This document shows, in pieces, positions 49,593 through 61,788 of a DNA stretch of 64,000 bases. Position 1 is the first letter of the stretch. Every line of letters begins with the position of its first letter. The translations under genes and the position numbers were made by a program. Source of the stretch: Hofstenia miamia (Eukaryota; Xenacoelomorpha; Acoela; Hofsteniidae); the NCBI GenBank assembly GCA_900660155.1, contig CABFPE010000004.1:2891565-2955564 (forward strand), written 5' to 3'. The notes below the pieces were generated by a model. It saw only the letters and a program-made list of their open reading frames with translations, had not been told where the DNA came from and made no database searches.

Positions 49593-49863
49593 TTTTGAAA
49601 ACAATGTTAGACATTTGCTGTTCAAAAAATACACTACGGATTTAAGTAACTAATCTGTTTTTGAAAACAATGTTAGACATTTGCTGTTCAAAAAATACAC
49701 TACGGATTTAAGTAACTAATCTGTTTTTGAAAACAATGTTAGATATTTGCTGTTCAAAAAATACACTACGGATTTAAGTAACTAATCTGTTTTTGAAAAC
49801 AATGTTAGACATTTGCTGTTCAAAAAATACACTACGGATTTAAGTAACTAATCTGTTTTTGAA
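49593..49863 (+). repeat. Four tandem copies of a 66-bp unit after the p53-family stop
   Basis: Units starting TTTTGAAAACAATGTTAG repeat with a 66-bp period (597, 663, 729 and 795 modulo 49000), nearly identical (one C/T difference). The array begins a few bases after a possible ATTAAA poly(A) signal, about 260 bp past the stop codon. Confidence 0.95.
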
Positions 49864-52800
49864 ACAATTCAAAAAAATGCGTTTAATCTAACAAAAAACT
49901 CAATTTTGTGTATGTACTCAAAAATGATTTCAAAATTTGTTCGTGACATTCACAAAGAACAAGTAAATATTTGAAATTACATTTTCGAAATAAGATAATA
50001 TATTGGTTATTCAGATAAATGTTTACAATTAAATAACTGATAATTTACCTGAATAGCAGCATTTAATTCAAAGTGTTCATTAAAATTATTGCAAAATGTA
50101 CTCTTGAAATACAGTTAGGGCGTATGATAATTTTAGCAATTTTTGTTATGCAACATGTTTTGCACAATGTCACTGAATTTTTTAAAGAAATTTGCAGTTG
50201 TGTGGGTTTACTCACATAATATAACAAGGGACAATAGTCATAAATGTCATAAGCTACTTCCTAAAAATTCAAACCAAATGCTTGGACATGCATCTTATCT
50301 AACATTGTTAAATAGAGTACTGTACTCTTATACTAGGACCAAAAAATATAATAGACCGAATTTGATTCAATATTTTTATATTGTCATGTATTTAGAAATA
50401 TTCATTTGCTTTACAAAATGTCTATCTCACTTCATTATTCAATTTGATTAATAATGACTGTTAGTTAATCAAACAGATCACAGAAAAAGATATCCGTACC
50501 TAAAACCAGCGGCTTGAACGGGAACTAAAAAATTTACCGCTGAACAGAGACCAAAATTGTGTGGTTACGCAGGTCACTATTTTTAATATAGCTAAGGTAA
50601 GCAATTCTTATTATGTATTGCATTTAAATTTATTTTATTATTAAATTAGTACATAGTTATGAAACGGTTCAGCTTGAGGCGGGGGAAGATATTCAATTCT
50701 AAATCTGATAAAAATTTTTCCTAATTGCCAAAATTATATGTTATTTCCTATAAAATTTTAAAATACCAATTGTTATACATTTCATTTGTTATTTGAAATT
50801 TCAATTCAGTATCAATGATTATTATAATATTTGAAAAGAAGTGATGCCAGCTAAATTCAACAAAACATTTTGATAAAGTTATTATTGCGAGATTAACTGG
50901 GCTATTAAAGGTTATTGCGCCGGCTGTTTTTCCAGGCCAAGCATCAAGGATACAATCGGAACGAGTTTTTTTCTTGGGTGCTGATGATCAACTAAGCGTG
51001 ATCAAAAAAGATCAGATCTGAGGCCACTGAAGTGAAAATTTTTCAAATAGAAATATAAATACATTTCAAATACCTATCTCTTTTCTCGCAAAATCTTCTA
51101 CTTGTACTTAGAGACAACTGAAGTATTTGCATTCTAATATTCGGTCACATAATGTTCTAACCAAATTGCAAAAATCGATTTTGAAAATATCAGTGTCAAC
51201 CCAATTACATCTATAGGCTTACAACCAGAATACTTATAAACACCTCTGGAAAAAATTCTTATTTAACAATGAATTGGAAAATAAATTTTAACAGAATATT
51301 TAAAATATATGATTTAAAATCACATGCAAGTGAGAAATGTAATGAATACATTTGTTCTTTCCATATTTTCATTGTTCAGCATTTCTGCTGAACTTGTGTA
51401 GTTGAAATTTTGGTATGATACGAAAATATTTGGTGTTACGCCAGGATTGTTTAGCGAAACTGATCTATAAAAAGTGGATACTAACTAATAAGACATTTTC
51501 CTTATAAAACATTTTCCTTAGAACTAATACAATACCATGAACATTGTTCAAAAGTCAGGCGAACAAATGTTTACTAAAGGGGCTGCCACACGATGGGCTT
51601 TTGTGCTAGGTTAAATTCACTCCGTGTAGCATCAGTTCCCCGAGATAATTGCAAGATAATTACTCTCCGAGCATGTGCCGGGGCATGAGTTCATCGTGTA
51701 GCATGCCAAAGAGTACTTAACATAGTTCATTTGACTCGGGACAAAGCCCATCGGTGGCACTCCTTTAAAACTACTTGTGAAAATATATAGTGTTAACTAT
51801 GTAATAGCCTAAAACATTAGTGCTACTTTACTGAAATGGCATAGATTGAAAATGCCCATGTAAAATTGTTAATTAATTTGAAATATAAACCATAATATAA
51901 TGATCAGCATCAAATATAAAATGGTAAATTTTGTGACATTGGAATTGCATGGCCCACAGAGCATGTATTGTGTACACAAGAGTTGAAACTAAACACAACA
52001 CACAATGGCAAGGCTGAAAGCTTAAAACTTTCAATGGAACGCAAATATTGTTAAAAATATCATTTAAAAAAATTAAGCGCGATAAATCTCACTCGAAGTA
52101 AGTTATCTAAATATAAATACACAGAAATACATCCATTAAACAATGGTTATTTTTAGGCCTGTTCATTGGACAGATTTTCTATTAAATCCAATCCAATATT
52201 GAAATTAAAAAACGTCCAATTGGAATCCAATTGAATTCCAATTAAATTTTGAATTTGCCAAGCCAAATTTTCTATATAGCATACGTAATGATTTTGATTT
52301 GAGATGCCGTGTATTTTATTACAGTGCACGAATTGTCCGTGTTCGTATGTAAAAATGTATTTGAGCTAACTAAAGTACCTTGCATTTTCTATTCTTTGCA
52401 ATTATATGCTTTGCCCCTTTTTTCCTTGTAAGATTTATATTAATTTTTGCTAGCGGAATATGAAGTCAACTAGTGTATAATACTAGATCTATTACTAATA
52501 TTACTTACGCTGCTAGTTCGGAAATGCTGAATGCTGGTATTAATGAAACTGTCTGGCATTTCGAATCCAAGCACAAAGTCTTAGACAATAATGTTATGCA
52601 AAAATGCACTATTTTGAAGATTCTAAGAACTTAAACTAATAGTGTGATATAAGATTAGATTTTCCATCCTGATGCAGTCAAATTGGAAATGGGCTACCTA
52701 TGTGAGAAATTTCATCGATCAAAATGGGCTTCATATTTCTGAGTTAAGCATTAGATCACTTATTGCATCAGTGGTATACAGAGGCGTGCATTCAGGGTAA

Positions 52801-53166
52801 GCAAGGTAAGCGCCGCTTGCCCATTGAAATTTATTTGAACAAATGAAGAAAAAATATTTATGCTTACACAACATTTATAAGTTTCCAATTTTAAATTTAT
52901 TTTTTCTTAAATTCTAAACCTTTAACTAATTACTGTTCATTTTCGTCATTTTAATAATGTAAAATACTGTATTTTGGGTAGGTTTTTTCTTGTTGAACAA
53001 TTGAACTATATGAGTTTTGTAAGAATTTATTTAATATTATGAACTGCAATAATAAGCAATATCCTATTGCTTCAATTTGCGGCGTAATATTTGGCTCGAC
53101 TGTACCTTAATTGTGATAATTGGTATTCATAAATATCAATGTTTCTCAATTACAACTGAAAACAGC
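49864..53166. other. Intergenic, one MITE-like element
   Basis: Holds the inverted-repeat element at 51576-51766. A G-rich patch near 52780-52830 (GCGTGCATTCAGGGTAAGC) may be a hAT-like end. The open frame at 50143-50451 starts at TTG, is low-complexity in composition and shows no motif; not called. Confidence 0.4.
51576..51766. mobile_element. MITE with 24-26 bp terminal inverted repeats
   Basis: 191 bp. The left end reads AAAGGGGCTGCCACACGATG and the inverted right end AAAGGAGTGCCACCGATG, both continuing GGCTTT. Interior less A/T-rich than the surroundings. No convincing target duplication, so superfamily is unassigned. Confidence 0.65.
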
Positions 53167-53301
53167 CCGCGCAAATGTTTGCCGCTTCCTTTATCGCACT
53201 TTGTTAACGTAATTGACACGATCTTCAACCAATCAAAATTCGAAAATACTACGAGAGGATTGTTCAATGATTTATATTGCAGAGGCGACTACGGTGATTG
53301 A
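53167..53301 (+). CDS. Possible orphan terminal exon
   Basis: After an acceptor-like AACAG, a frame reads PRKCLPLPLSHFVNVIDTIF then NQSKFENTTRGLFNDLY and ends CRGDYGD with a stop. It has two Cys, two N-glycosylation sequons (NQS, NTT) and mixed composition unlike the surrounding A/T-rich frames. The upstream frame has no ATG. It could be the last exon of a small secreted protein; no first exon was found. Confidence 0.22.
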   Translation, partial: PRKCLPLPLSHFVNVIDTIFNQSKFENTTRGLFNDLYCRGDYGD

Positions 53302-54414
53302 AATTAAACTAGAACTGCAATTTAGCCTCCAAATCACTCATAATTGATGACAATCAAACCGTGACTTTCAAAATTAGATTTTTTACTTAATAATCACAAG
53401 AAAATTTCACTTAAACTACAAAAATGGATGTAGAGAAATAACTTTAAAATAGAAATACAGAAAAAAATATGTGTTGAAGTAAATTTAGATGTAAATTTTT
53501 GTATTCGGCTAACCTATATTGATCAGTTTCAAAACGTTTAAAACTGACCATCTGTAATAAACTGTAATACACTGATTTAATTCGTCATTATTCAAGATTT
53601 CTCTTATAAATTTTTCACACTACTAATATTATCTTCAAGATTATTGAGCGACATAACATCAATTGCATTGTGAGCATTGCTAATTGTTTCTGGAAATAAA
53701 ATGTTGTATTTATATTATCTGGTAAATTTTTTAGATAATGATTTATATGCTTGAAATTAAAGTTATATGCAACATATGCAATATAAACATATAAATTGTA
53801 TATTATATCATATTCCGCTCCCCCCATTAATATGTGCACTGCATGCCACTGGTGGTATATGATGCTGCAGTTGCATGTATGAAACAAATTCGAGCTCAAT
53901 GAACCTGGAAATTTTCTTATTGAATTTTGGCAGGAAATTTTAGTAATATGAAATGAAAAACTCTCATGTTAGCAATAGCCTTGATGTATTGTCATATTAG
54001 CGTTCCTTGGAACAGAAGTTCCCAATCTATGAATAATTGTCCAAAAAATGTGTAAAGTAAGCGATCCAGGGTAAAGTAAGAATTCACTTAATATCCATAT
54101 ACACGCAAGGGCATTTTACTGCATTGTGAGAAATATTGCATAGTTTGTATTACAGTAAAATGGATTAATCTAGCGGGCTTACGCATGTAGCTATTTATTG
54201 CGACATGTATCACAATGTTGGCAGATTGTAATACATGTCTAAAAATAATAAATTGCTGTCTGTGATTGCGCAATCAATCTCTGGGATTACGACATGTCAC
54301 AATATTATATATGACGCAATCTACAAGTTTCCAACATTGAAATTAACATATCTTAATCTTCTGATGGAAGCTAAAAATTAATCACACCACAAGAACTAAA
54401 ATAATTGAGTGTTC

Positions 54415-54645
54415 ACAGTCAAAGCCGCAAACATCCAGTCGCTACAAAATGGATAATCTGTGGTTTTACAATAGGAAGTGGAATTCTTCCTGGGAAAGTT
54501 GATGAGTGTGGCACAGAAAGACATTACCGTTAGGGTACTACAGAAGGGAAATGGAACTATGTGGAAATGGTGATCAAAATAGGGAGTCCACTCGTATCAC
54601 CGGAGTCCGTATTGAAATTACAACAGAATCTTTTTGAAACTCCTG
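54415..54645 (+). pseudogene. Coding-like relic, unidentified
   Basis: One frame reads KHPVATKWIICGFTIGSGIL then PGKVDECGTERHYR, a TAG, and continues in the same frame GTTEGKWNYVEMVIKIGSPL to FETPEN. It is open for over 75 codons apart from that stop and is compositionally distinct. I do not recognise the family. Probably a retrocopy or transposon fragment. Confidence 0.35.
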
Positions 54646-54649
54646 AAAA

Positions 54650-54688
<39 letters not shown>

Positions 54689-54714
54689 ATTTTTTTCCTT
54701 CAGACTTTTAAAGT

Positions 54715-54790
54715 TCAACAATTGATTTTAGAACACCAACTATTATATTTCTAAATTTAAGAAAAACAAATTTGAAATTTATATATATAT
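54715..54790. repeat. Dispersed repeat next to (AT)n, second copy at 60744-60815
   Basis: Sequence starting CAATTGATTTTAGAACACC is shared almost exactly with 60744-60815, and both copies run into an (AT)n tract. A small repeat family that carries its own microsatellite. Confidence 0.8.
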
Positions 54791-55616
54791 ATATATCAAA
54801 TTTTTTTCCTTCAAACTTTTAAAGTTCAAGCATGTCGTTTGATTCCAATTTGAATTTCTAGTGCATTAGTTAGTTTGATTGTTCTGATATTACATTTTCC
54901 ACATTCTGCAAAAAGTGCTCTTAAACTCAGTGGCCATCAAACATCATCATTACATATGTAATAATAATTTTGATAAATTCAATGAATTTCGTAAAAATTT
55001 TTGCACAAGATCTTATAGTTTATTTATATTTTACTCAGAAAAATAATAATTTTTATGCACGTTGCACGTCTAGCACTGGCTCCAAAAATATTAAAATATT
55101 AGAATGCTTAACTAAAGGGCACCGTGTTGGTGGTGCTCAATACAAGCAAATCGTTACATATTAGAAATGAAATTTGCATTGAGAATTTCACAATTTGTGC
55201 GAGATATGTACAAGACAAAGAAATCTAGCAGTGTATGTGACATATATTTTGCTGCCCATGTCATTCAAAATATAAAAAAAGTCACTAATAAGCTTTCTCT
55301 CAAATTCAAAAGCTATTAAAAAAACTTTTGAACTATATCAAAAAAAGTAGTACGATAGTCCAGGACACTACCATGGAATGAGCCATTATCGCACCATAAC
55401 CCGAGTGTAAAATATTCAGTTTGAGTGTTTCCATAGTCTTAATCGCATTTAAGGTTGCAATTAGTATTATTGAATATTGTTAAAGAAAATTTGACTAAGT
55501 GTTTCTCAAGTATTTTGTAAACACGGATAAATTTTGTAAGTCACATCATTTGGTAATTTTCCCAAGGTAGCACTCATTGACATGCAAGTAGTCTAACTTC
55601 ATTAATAAATTTTTTA

Positions 55617-55692
55617 AAAAGAAAAAGGGGAAGAGGAAGAAGAAACAGAAGTTGAAGAGGAGGAACAAGAAGAAGAAGATGAAGAAGAAAAA
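55617..55692 (+). repeat. Polypurine tract
   Basis: About 75 bases almost entirely A and G (GAAGAGGAAGAAG-type units) with only scattered T and C. Low-complexity; no gene inferred. Confidence 0.9.
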
Positions 55693-56551
55693 TGTTCGTT
55701 TCTCATGGTCTCATGCAATGCATAAGCATGACAGTTCCATTCAATTAAAAATTTTTCCATTAGGAAGCGTTTGCCAAGGAGCTTAAAGCTACTAATATCT
55801 TGATATCACAGTTAAGTTTAATGTAATCTATATTTAAAGAAATTTTGACAATTACAAGATAGTGATTTCTTTAACTAGTGTCACTAAGAATCTGCCATGT
55901 AAAAACATATATAAAAAATTACAAACATTAACAGAGTGTGGAAATAATAAATGCATTAATTTCTTGTAGTCGTATTTAGAGCAATTAACAAAGGATCATG
56001 TATTTTCTTTATCAAGCACAGTCTATTTTAATATTCTGCTTTAATCAAGTGGAAATATGCAGAGTATAATCGAAGAAGTGAAAATTCGAAGTAGTTGAGG
56101 GCTGCACACACATCAACTTCATCATGTTTCTTTTCTAGAAAGGGTCTTTGCCTTTTTAACTAAAAAATTATATGTACTGCATAAGCATAAAACATATTAG
56201 AAATTTTTCCTTTTAGTCTACAATTTGGAATGTTATAATTGATTGATGAAGTGAAAGCTACATTGCACGTTGAACAAAATTTTTAAAAAAATTACCAAAT
56301 AAATGCCGTATACGCTCAAGGTTGGATATTGGGTTTTCGAAAAATATTGGGTATTGGGTTATATTGGGGGGGTATACCCAATATATTGGGTTATATTGGG
56401 TAATATTGGGGTTTTCGATAAACACGAGGAGCGTCACAATTTTACCTTGAGTTGTAGGTACAGACATCAATAAACGTAGATTAGAATAGAACTGCAAATA
56501 GGAACAGGTTAAACAAAAATTAGTATTTTTTGTTATCCAAACCTAACTACA

Positions 56552-58531
56552 GTCGTTACAATAAAAGAATCATTGGCCCCGTATGCAGCACTTAACGTGA
56601 GCCCAATTATCGCACATTCGACATTGTAACCCTTCAGTATATGTACGTTGACATATGTTGCAATTCCAGCCATCATTGCCGCTCTCAGTTTGCATTGCGT
56701 CATCACTACGCGAATACTTGTTCATTATACTTTCAAAACGGGTTCGCTTCTTTGAAATCTTCTTTTCATGGCGAATAGCCTGTTTCTTTCCATGTATCTT
56801 ATCAAAGCTTCTGGCTAGAAAGAGTTGAGATTCTGTTCCACTTTCATTCATACGAGAACGCAGTTTCGTAAAAATCCCTGCCTCAGTCCAAAAACTTAGC
56901 TCTACATCAGTTTCTGATGACACGGCGTTGCCGGGTGAAGTAGCGAATAAGGACAGTTCACACCATGTAGATGCCTTGTTTGCCCAAAAATGCATAAATT
57001 GGTTTTCAAGTAACACACTTTCATCACCAGGTTGAATAAATATCCCTACTTGAGAAGAAAAAGTGCCAGAATCGAACGCCACGTCACCTCGTCACTGCAC
57101 CCAAGCACCTGCATATCTTATTATCAACCGCAAACTTTCAGCACACTCGTCAACAGACATCGCAGTTCTCTGATTAATTGATGGATCAAGCAACTTAAAG
57201 CACTTGTACAAATCTCAGGAAAAATTGCTTGATAACCGTGCCTTCAGAATTTGCATAAACTGCCCTCCAGCGCTTTTCAAATCAGGATCATTAAACGTTT
57301 TGACTAGCTCAGCATGACACACCAGACCATCAATTTCTTGAGCCAAGGAAACAGGCGTTGAAGAATCTGCCTAAGTGACGTCTGTAGCTACGCCAACTGC
57401 CTCACAAATTACAATGGCTTTTTCCATTTTAGCCAATGTTTCTTCTTCTATTGTCGCTTTATCAGTCAAAGCCAAATTTATGTAATCCTTCAAGTCCAAA
57501 ACTCTTCACCACGAGTCAATTGTGATATTCCATCTAGTATCACCAGGACGTCATAACACTTTAGGCATATCAATACCACTTTCTGTTTGAACTGCTCGTA
57601 ATTTAGCTGATGCTTCTGGAGATTTGCTAAACTCTTTCAACAACTTATCCAATGCATCTTTGACTTCTGCCACAACACCAATTGACCTAATCATATCTTT
57701 CAGAATTAACTGAAAACTATGACAGGCACATCGAAGAGCAAACACACCACGGCTGCTTGCGTTATGTGAAACGCCTTCAGTTAGATTTGGTAAAAAAGCC
57801 TCATCATCAGCTTTAGCTTCATTATCTGGATCATGCAAATCGCATTCATCGTCACCGGGGTTATCATTGGAAATATCATCTAAAGCTTTTTGCATCGACG
57901 TCGTGTTATCAGCGACTATGCAAAACACGAACAAACCCTCTGACTGCAACCAATTAATTATCTTAACAGTTTCCTGCCCAATATCTGGTGCTTTCATGCT
58001 TTTAATAAAAATGTAACTACTTCCATCAAGACCAATTGGCATATTAAGATGCCCTTTATTATTGAGTGTGCCGCCGTCAATTAATAGATAAACATCTTTG
58101 TAACGATTGTTAAAAATAATTGTTTGAGTGTGTTGCTGGCCAACTTTTCAGTGTTTTCTGCAAGCTTCTTTCGATTAAATCCTCTAGGGATTTTAGATCC
58201 AGCCGCTTCTCTAAACTTAGGATTATCCAGACTGCGGAAGGACTAACAGTTGTCAGCAAACGCCGAGGTCGGCTTGAGCCCATCTGACGATCTTTTGTCT
58301 AAGAACCTGTCGATAGGTGCCGATGAGCTGGAACAAACAACAGACTTTTGGTCTCGACTTCTCGAGATTGGTTTGATGCTTAGACTTAATATGTACCAAA
58401 TAACCATTCTTCCCATAATTTGGTCGCAGCACGGTTTGATCGCACAACTTGCAAACGGACATAGGAACGCCTTTATTGGTCTTACCTCTCTCGGTAATAA
58501 ATTCCGAAAGATCGTTGCCTGTCGCTGTCAT
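56552..58531 (-). pseudogene. hAT transposase with BED finger and C-terminal PHD finger, dead
   Basis: Start ATG 58531. A BED-type zinc finger follows: VCKLCDQTVLRPNYGKNGYL with a downstream H..KH. Then a shared-frame piece, DNPKFREAAGSKIPRGF, and after a one-base frameshift near 58100, DVYLLIDGGTLNNKGHL with the first catalytic Asp. RCACHSFQLILKD is the C..H element of the hAT insertion domain, and DTRWN follows at 57539. From 58042 to 56570 the frame is single, broken only by nonsense codons at 57551, 57506, 57371, 57215 and 57092. The dimerization region has AVSSETDVELSFWTEAG and TKLRSRMN. The tail adds CNICQRTYTEGLQCRMCDNW-AHVKC and, after a TGA at 56570, FFYCNDC: a full C4HC3 PHD pattern. 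Would bind element ends and catalyse excision; inactive here. Confidence 0.85.
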
Positions 58532-59020
58532 GGCAGTGACCAAAAAGGATGAATACAGAAGCCAAGTAAAACTAAAAAAGTTGCACACGTTGTAAATACA
58601 AGCCGAATGTGGAGACTCAGTGAAGGATAATAACTTAATTGGTTCGCAACATATTCCTACACAAACACAAGACACATATTTCTTCGTATTTTATAGCACG
58701 CGTGGGTTGCTAAATGTTTTCATTTGATAACCTAAGCCACCTTCCGCAAAATGTCAGTCCGGGCCATACAAAACATCGGCGCCACAAGACGGTCATAATC
58801 CTAGACTATTATTACAGTGACCAGGAGAAATCTACTTGAGATTCTTTTCTGATCATACTAATTTCTCACGCTAATTTTTCGCTATCAAAAAGTTACTTTA
58901 CCAGACGTGCCAAGAGTACATTTTATAATTTTAAAAATTCCTTGGGTACGGCCCTGAAGTCAATTAATGTACGAAAAATAGTGGTAGATAAATATTGGGT
59001 ATTGATTTTATAATATTGGG

Positions 59021-59304
59021 CAGACTTGTCAATGAGCCNCAAAACGATCCGTTTTTAAGCAAACCAAATTTATAGTGCTGCTTGTTAATTTGATTATGCA
59101 GATTTTTCTTATTTTTTCATTCAATATTCCCTACTTATAATCGAATTTTAGAAATGTTTATTAAATAATAGGAAGAGCAATTGAAAAAATTCTTTGAGCA
59201 CAATATTTTTAAAAAAATACCGAGCTAAAACGAGCCTCATTCAAAGATTTTATGTAGCGAGCCGAGCCGAACTTACACAAAATGTCTGCTCTTTGACAAG
59301 TCTG
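59021..59304. mobile_element. Nested 284-bp hAT-type MITE with perfect target duplication
   Basis: Inverted ends CAGACTTGTCAATGAGC and CAGACTTGTCAAAGAGC. Perfect 8-bp duplication ATATTGGG at 59013-59020 and 59305-59312, taken from a subterminal repeat of the larger hAT element. It therefore inserted after the larger element. Contains an ambiguous base at 59039. Confidence 0.9.
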
Positions 59305-59397
59305 ATATTGGGTATTAGGTCTGGGGTATTGGGGGTTACCCCCAAAATATTGGTTGGGTATACCCAAGCTAATATTTTAACCCAACCTTGATACGCT

Positions 59398-60295
59398 TAA
59401 AGCTATGTTTTAATTTACTCTAACAACCAGTTCAAGATATTAAAATTTCCTGAAACACAAGTGGCAGTAGACATTGACTTATGATAACTTATCAACATTT
59501 GTCTTTCGCTTCATACGCGTACGAATCAACGAATGTAAAATTTTTTTCCGTGCTTTGCACAAAAGTTCTATTCGGATTTGAAAAAAAAATATTTAAAAAA
59601 ACATTGCAAAGGCATATCTTTAACACAACCATTGTTTTAACCCTACTATACTAGTTCCTAGTGGAATACATTGTACTTCACCGACTATTTTTGGCAACGA
59701 TGCTCATTAAATTTTATAGTGGATCAACAACTATTAAAAAATTTGGTCACCGATGTTTCTTCAGTAGTGGCCTATTTATTCATTACGGCTGATTGGCTGT
59801 CCCCGAGCTTACTTTTCGGAATATGTAAAGCATCCAATTTTTCAAAATTTCTCCATTTGCTGACATATTTCGAGACGTCATCACATGACAATAAATTTTT
59901 TTGAATTTTTTTTCAAAACCCTAACCAAGATAAAATAAAATACATCTGGTCAAAATTTGATGTTAATAGTTCAATCCTATCAAAAGCTGCAGAGGTGAAG
60001 CACCCTCAAGAATCCAGGCCTGATAGATTTAAGCATGCGATCACTTCTCAAAGTCAAATTAAATCAAATAGTGCTGACGTCAATAAATACTTGCTTTTCT
60101 TGTCATAAGTTATGACATCACCCCATTCTGTTAAATAAAAACGTAAGGCACCTCTTAGGTTTCCAAAATCAATAAAAATACAATTCAGTAGCTAGTTTGA
60201 ACTAATAGCAGTAGGTCAACTTGCTTAGCAAAATGTAATATCAGTAATATGCTAAGCCTTCTGTAAGTACCCAAAAGACGGCCTTTTATATGCAA
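59398..60295. other. Intergenic, nothing seen
   Basis: A/T-rich spacer between the hAT element and the small secreted-protein gene. The open frame at 59671-59904 has no motif. Confidence 0.4.
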
Positions 60296-60811
60296 TTAAA
60301 AATCAATCAACACCTTTTCAAAAGTGCATTCTTTCAATCGTCTAAATTTCTTAATTATTTCCTCTACAGAAGAATGTGATGAAAAATGATTGACATCATA
60401 GCTCTCCAGTTCGAGAAGAGATTCGAGAACTTTTTTCTTAATAACGATTTCTCTTCTTTCTAGAGGTGGTATAGTCACCAAAATTGATGAATAATTGTAA
60501 GTGCACTAAATATAATCAAATATTAGAAGTTAAACCAACTTCAACAGCAAATTCCTTTTAGTTCTTAAAGCAATAATTAAATTTGAACATCATGTTAAGT
60601 GGTTAAACCTACTTAAAATTCTTCAAAGTACTATTTAATTTCATACAATTTGTAATTTTTTAAAGAAATCTCAATAATGCACATTGCTAATAAATACTGC
60701 TTTTATAAAATCACAAATAGGTATGGAATAACAGATTTCCCTAAAACTAACAATTGATTTTAGAACACCAACTATTATATTTCTAAATTTAAGAAAAACA
60801 AATTTTAAATT

Positions 60812-60869
<58 letters not shown>

Positions 60870-61755
60870 TTTATATATGTACTAAGGCTTACATTAAAAT
60901 CACGGCGTTCATCAATGACAGCTAAAATTAGATTTCTTGTATCCATTCTGTAATAACGCCAACTGTTTGGACAAAGGCTTAGTAAAGAGTTTCCTAAAAA
61001 TGTGCAATTCAATGCAAACTTGAGATGTCAAATATATAGCGTCTTTATATTTTTCATAGAAATATTTTGAGAATATTTAGAAAATCATTTGGGGAGTTCA
61101 TGTGCTGCCAACCAAATTCTTGCTGTTCTCTTTAACTGAAATATTGGGAATTTCTACTTAAGAATAATAATAAGAATAAAAAAAGAAAATAATGAAACCT
61201 GCATAGCTGCAAAGTATTTGTAATTTGTTGTTTAACTGCATTTTATTATGCGTTCTAAAACCAATATCACAAATTAAGCAAAGCATATACTGAATGAATC
61301 ATCGCGTAGCATGATTGCTGTTCACTTGACTTGACATCATTAGTCATTTTGAAATTTGAAATAGATTTGTGCGGCATGTTAAAATCCAAGCAATTTTCAA
61401 TGATTGATAGTTTTGAATAAAGCTCTCAAAAATTATAATAATTGGTAATTTTTGCTCAATTTTACAAAATATAAATAATACTTGGATTATTTGTTGTCGT
61501 CATTGTCAACATGGCGTCAAATGTATACTGCTTCTCATCAGAAATCATTTGCAAATATAGCTAATACACAATACGAAGGAAAAAATTGAATTAACTAGCT
61601 TGGTTTTAGTCTGTATCCGACGCAGAATATAAAAAGCAGTTTATTTCCTAGAAATAATGTGCTTGCTAACAACTCATTCGCAAACACAATCAAATATTGC
61701 AACACATAGTCTTACCTATTGACAAGAAAATAACCAATATAAACAGTTTATTCAT
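60296..61755 (-). CDS. Small secreted protein, 116 aa, three exons
   Basis: Exon 1 61716-61755 (ATG 61755) encodes MNKLFILVIFLSI, a signal peptide, and ends at donor AATAG|GTAAGA in phase 1. Exon 2 60893-60993 follows a TTTTTAG acceptor, completes a Gly codon, reads NSLLSLCPNSWRYYRMDTRN through VIDERRDFN, and ends at GTAAGC in phase 0. Exon 3 60296-60505 follows TATATTTAG and reads CTYNYSSILVTIPPLERREI, then a charged helical part with LLELESYDV and IKKFRRLKECTFEKV, to a stop. All three junctions match in phase. Three Cys remain after signal cleavage, with an NCT sequon across the exon 2/3 joint. No family recognised; the CPNSWRYY start faintly recalls C-type lectins but the rest does not. 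A TATATAT lies 34-40 bp before the ATG. Confidence 0.65.
60813..60866. repeat. (TA)n microsatellite in intron 2 of the secreted-protein gene
   Basis: Long TA run. It follows the dispersed repeat copy at 60744-60815. The track-like open frame through it is an artefact. Confidence 0.95.
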
Positions 61756-61788
61756 TTTTGAAATGATGTCAACTTTAATTGGGCGTAC

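Larger units (their letters stand above)
53302..56316. other. Intergenic with repeats and one coding-like relic
   Basis: Contains the coding-like segment 54415-54645, (AT)n tracts at 54654-54687 and 54779-54796, a dispersed repeat shared with 60744-60815, and a purine tract at 55617-55692. Confidence 0.4.
56317..59390 (-). mobile_element. Full-length hAT transposon, 3.07 kb
   Basis: Terminal inverted repeats start CAAGGTTGG on both sides (left 56317; right ends 59390), fitting the hAT YARNG rule. Flanked by ATACGCT on both sides (56310-56316 and 59391-59397), a 7-bp match that probably reflects an 8-bp duplication with one base lost. Both ends carry clusters of ATTGGGTATACCC-type subterminal repeats (56330-56410; 58991-59000 and 59304-59365). 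The transposase occupies the left two thirds on the minus strand and is inactivated. A second, smaller hAT MITE is nested at 59021-59304. Confidence 0.9.

Noticed and set aside
50143-50451. 102-aa open frame on the plus strand
   Set aside because: Starts at TTG, no motif, no splice or promoter context, composition like random A/T-rich sequence.
56258-56497. 79-aa open frame on the minus strand
   Set aside because: It lies over the terminal and subterminal repeats of the hAT element; a shadow of ATTGGGTATACCC repeats.
60893-60993. C-type lectin domain suggested by LCPNSWRYY
   Set aside because: Only the first motif resembles the fold; the later Cys spacing and WND-type motifs are missing.
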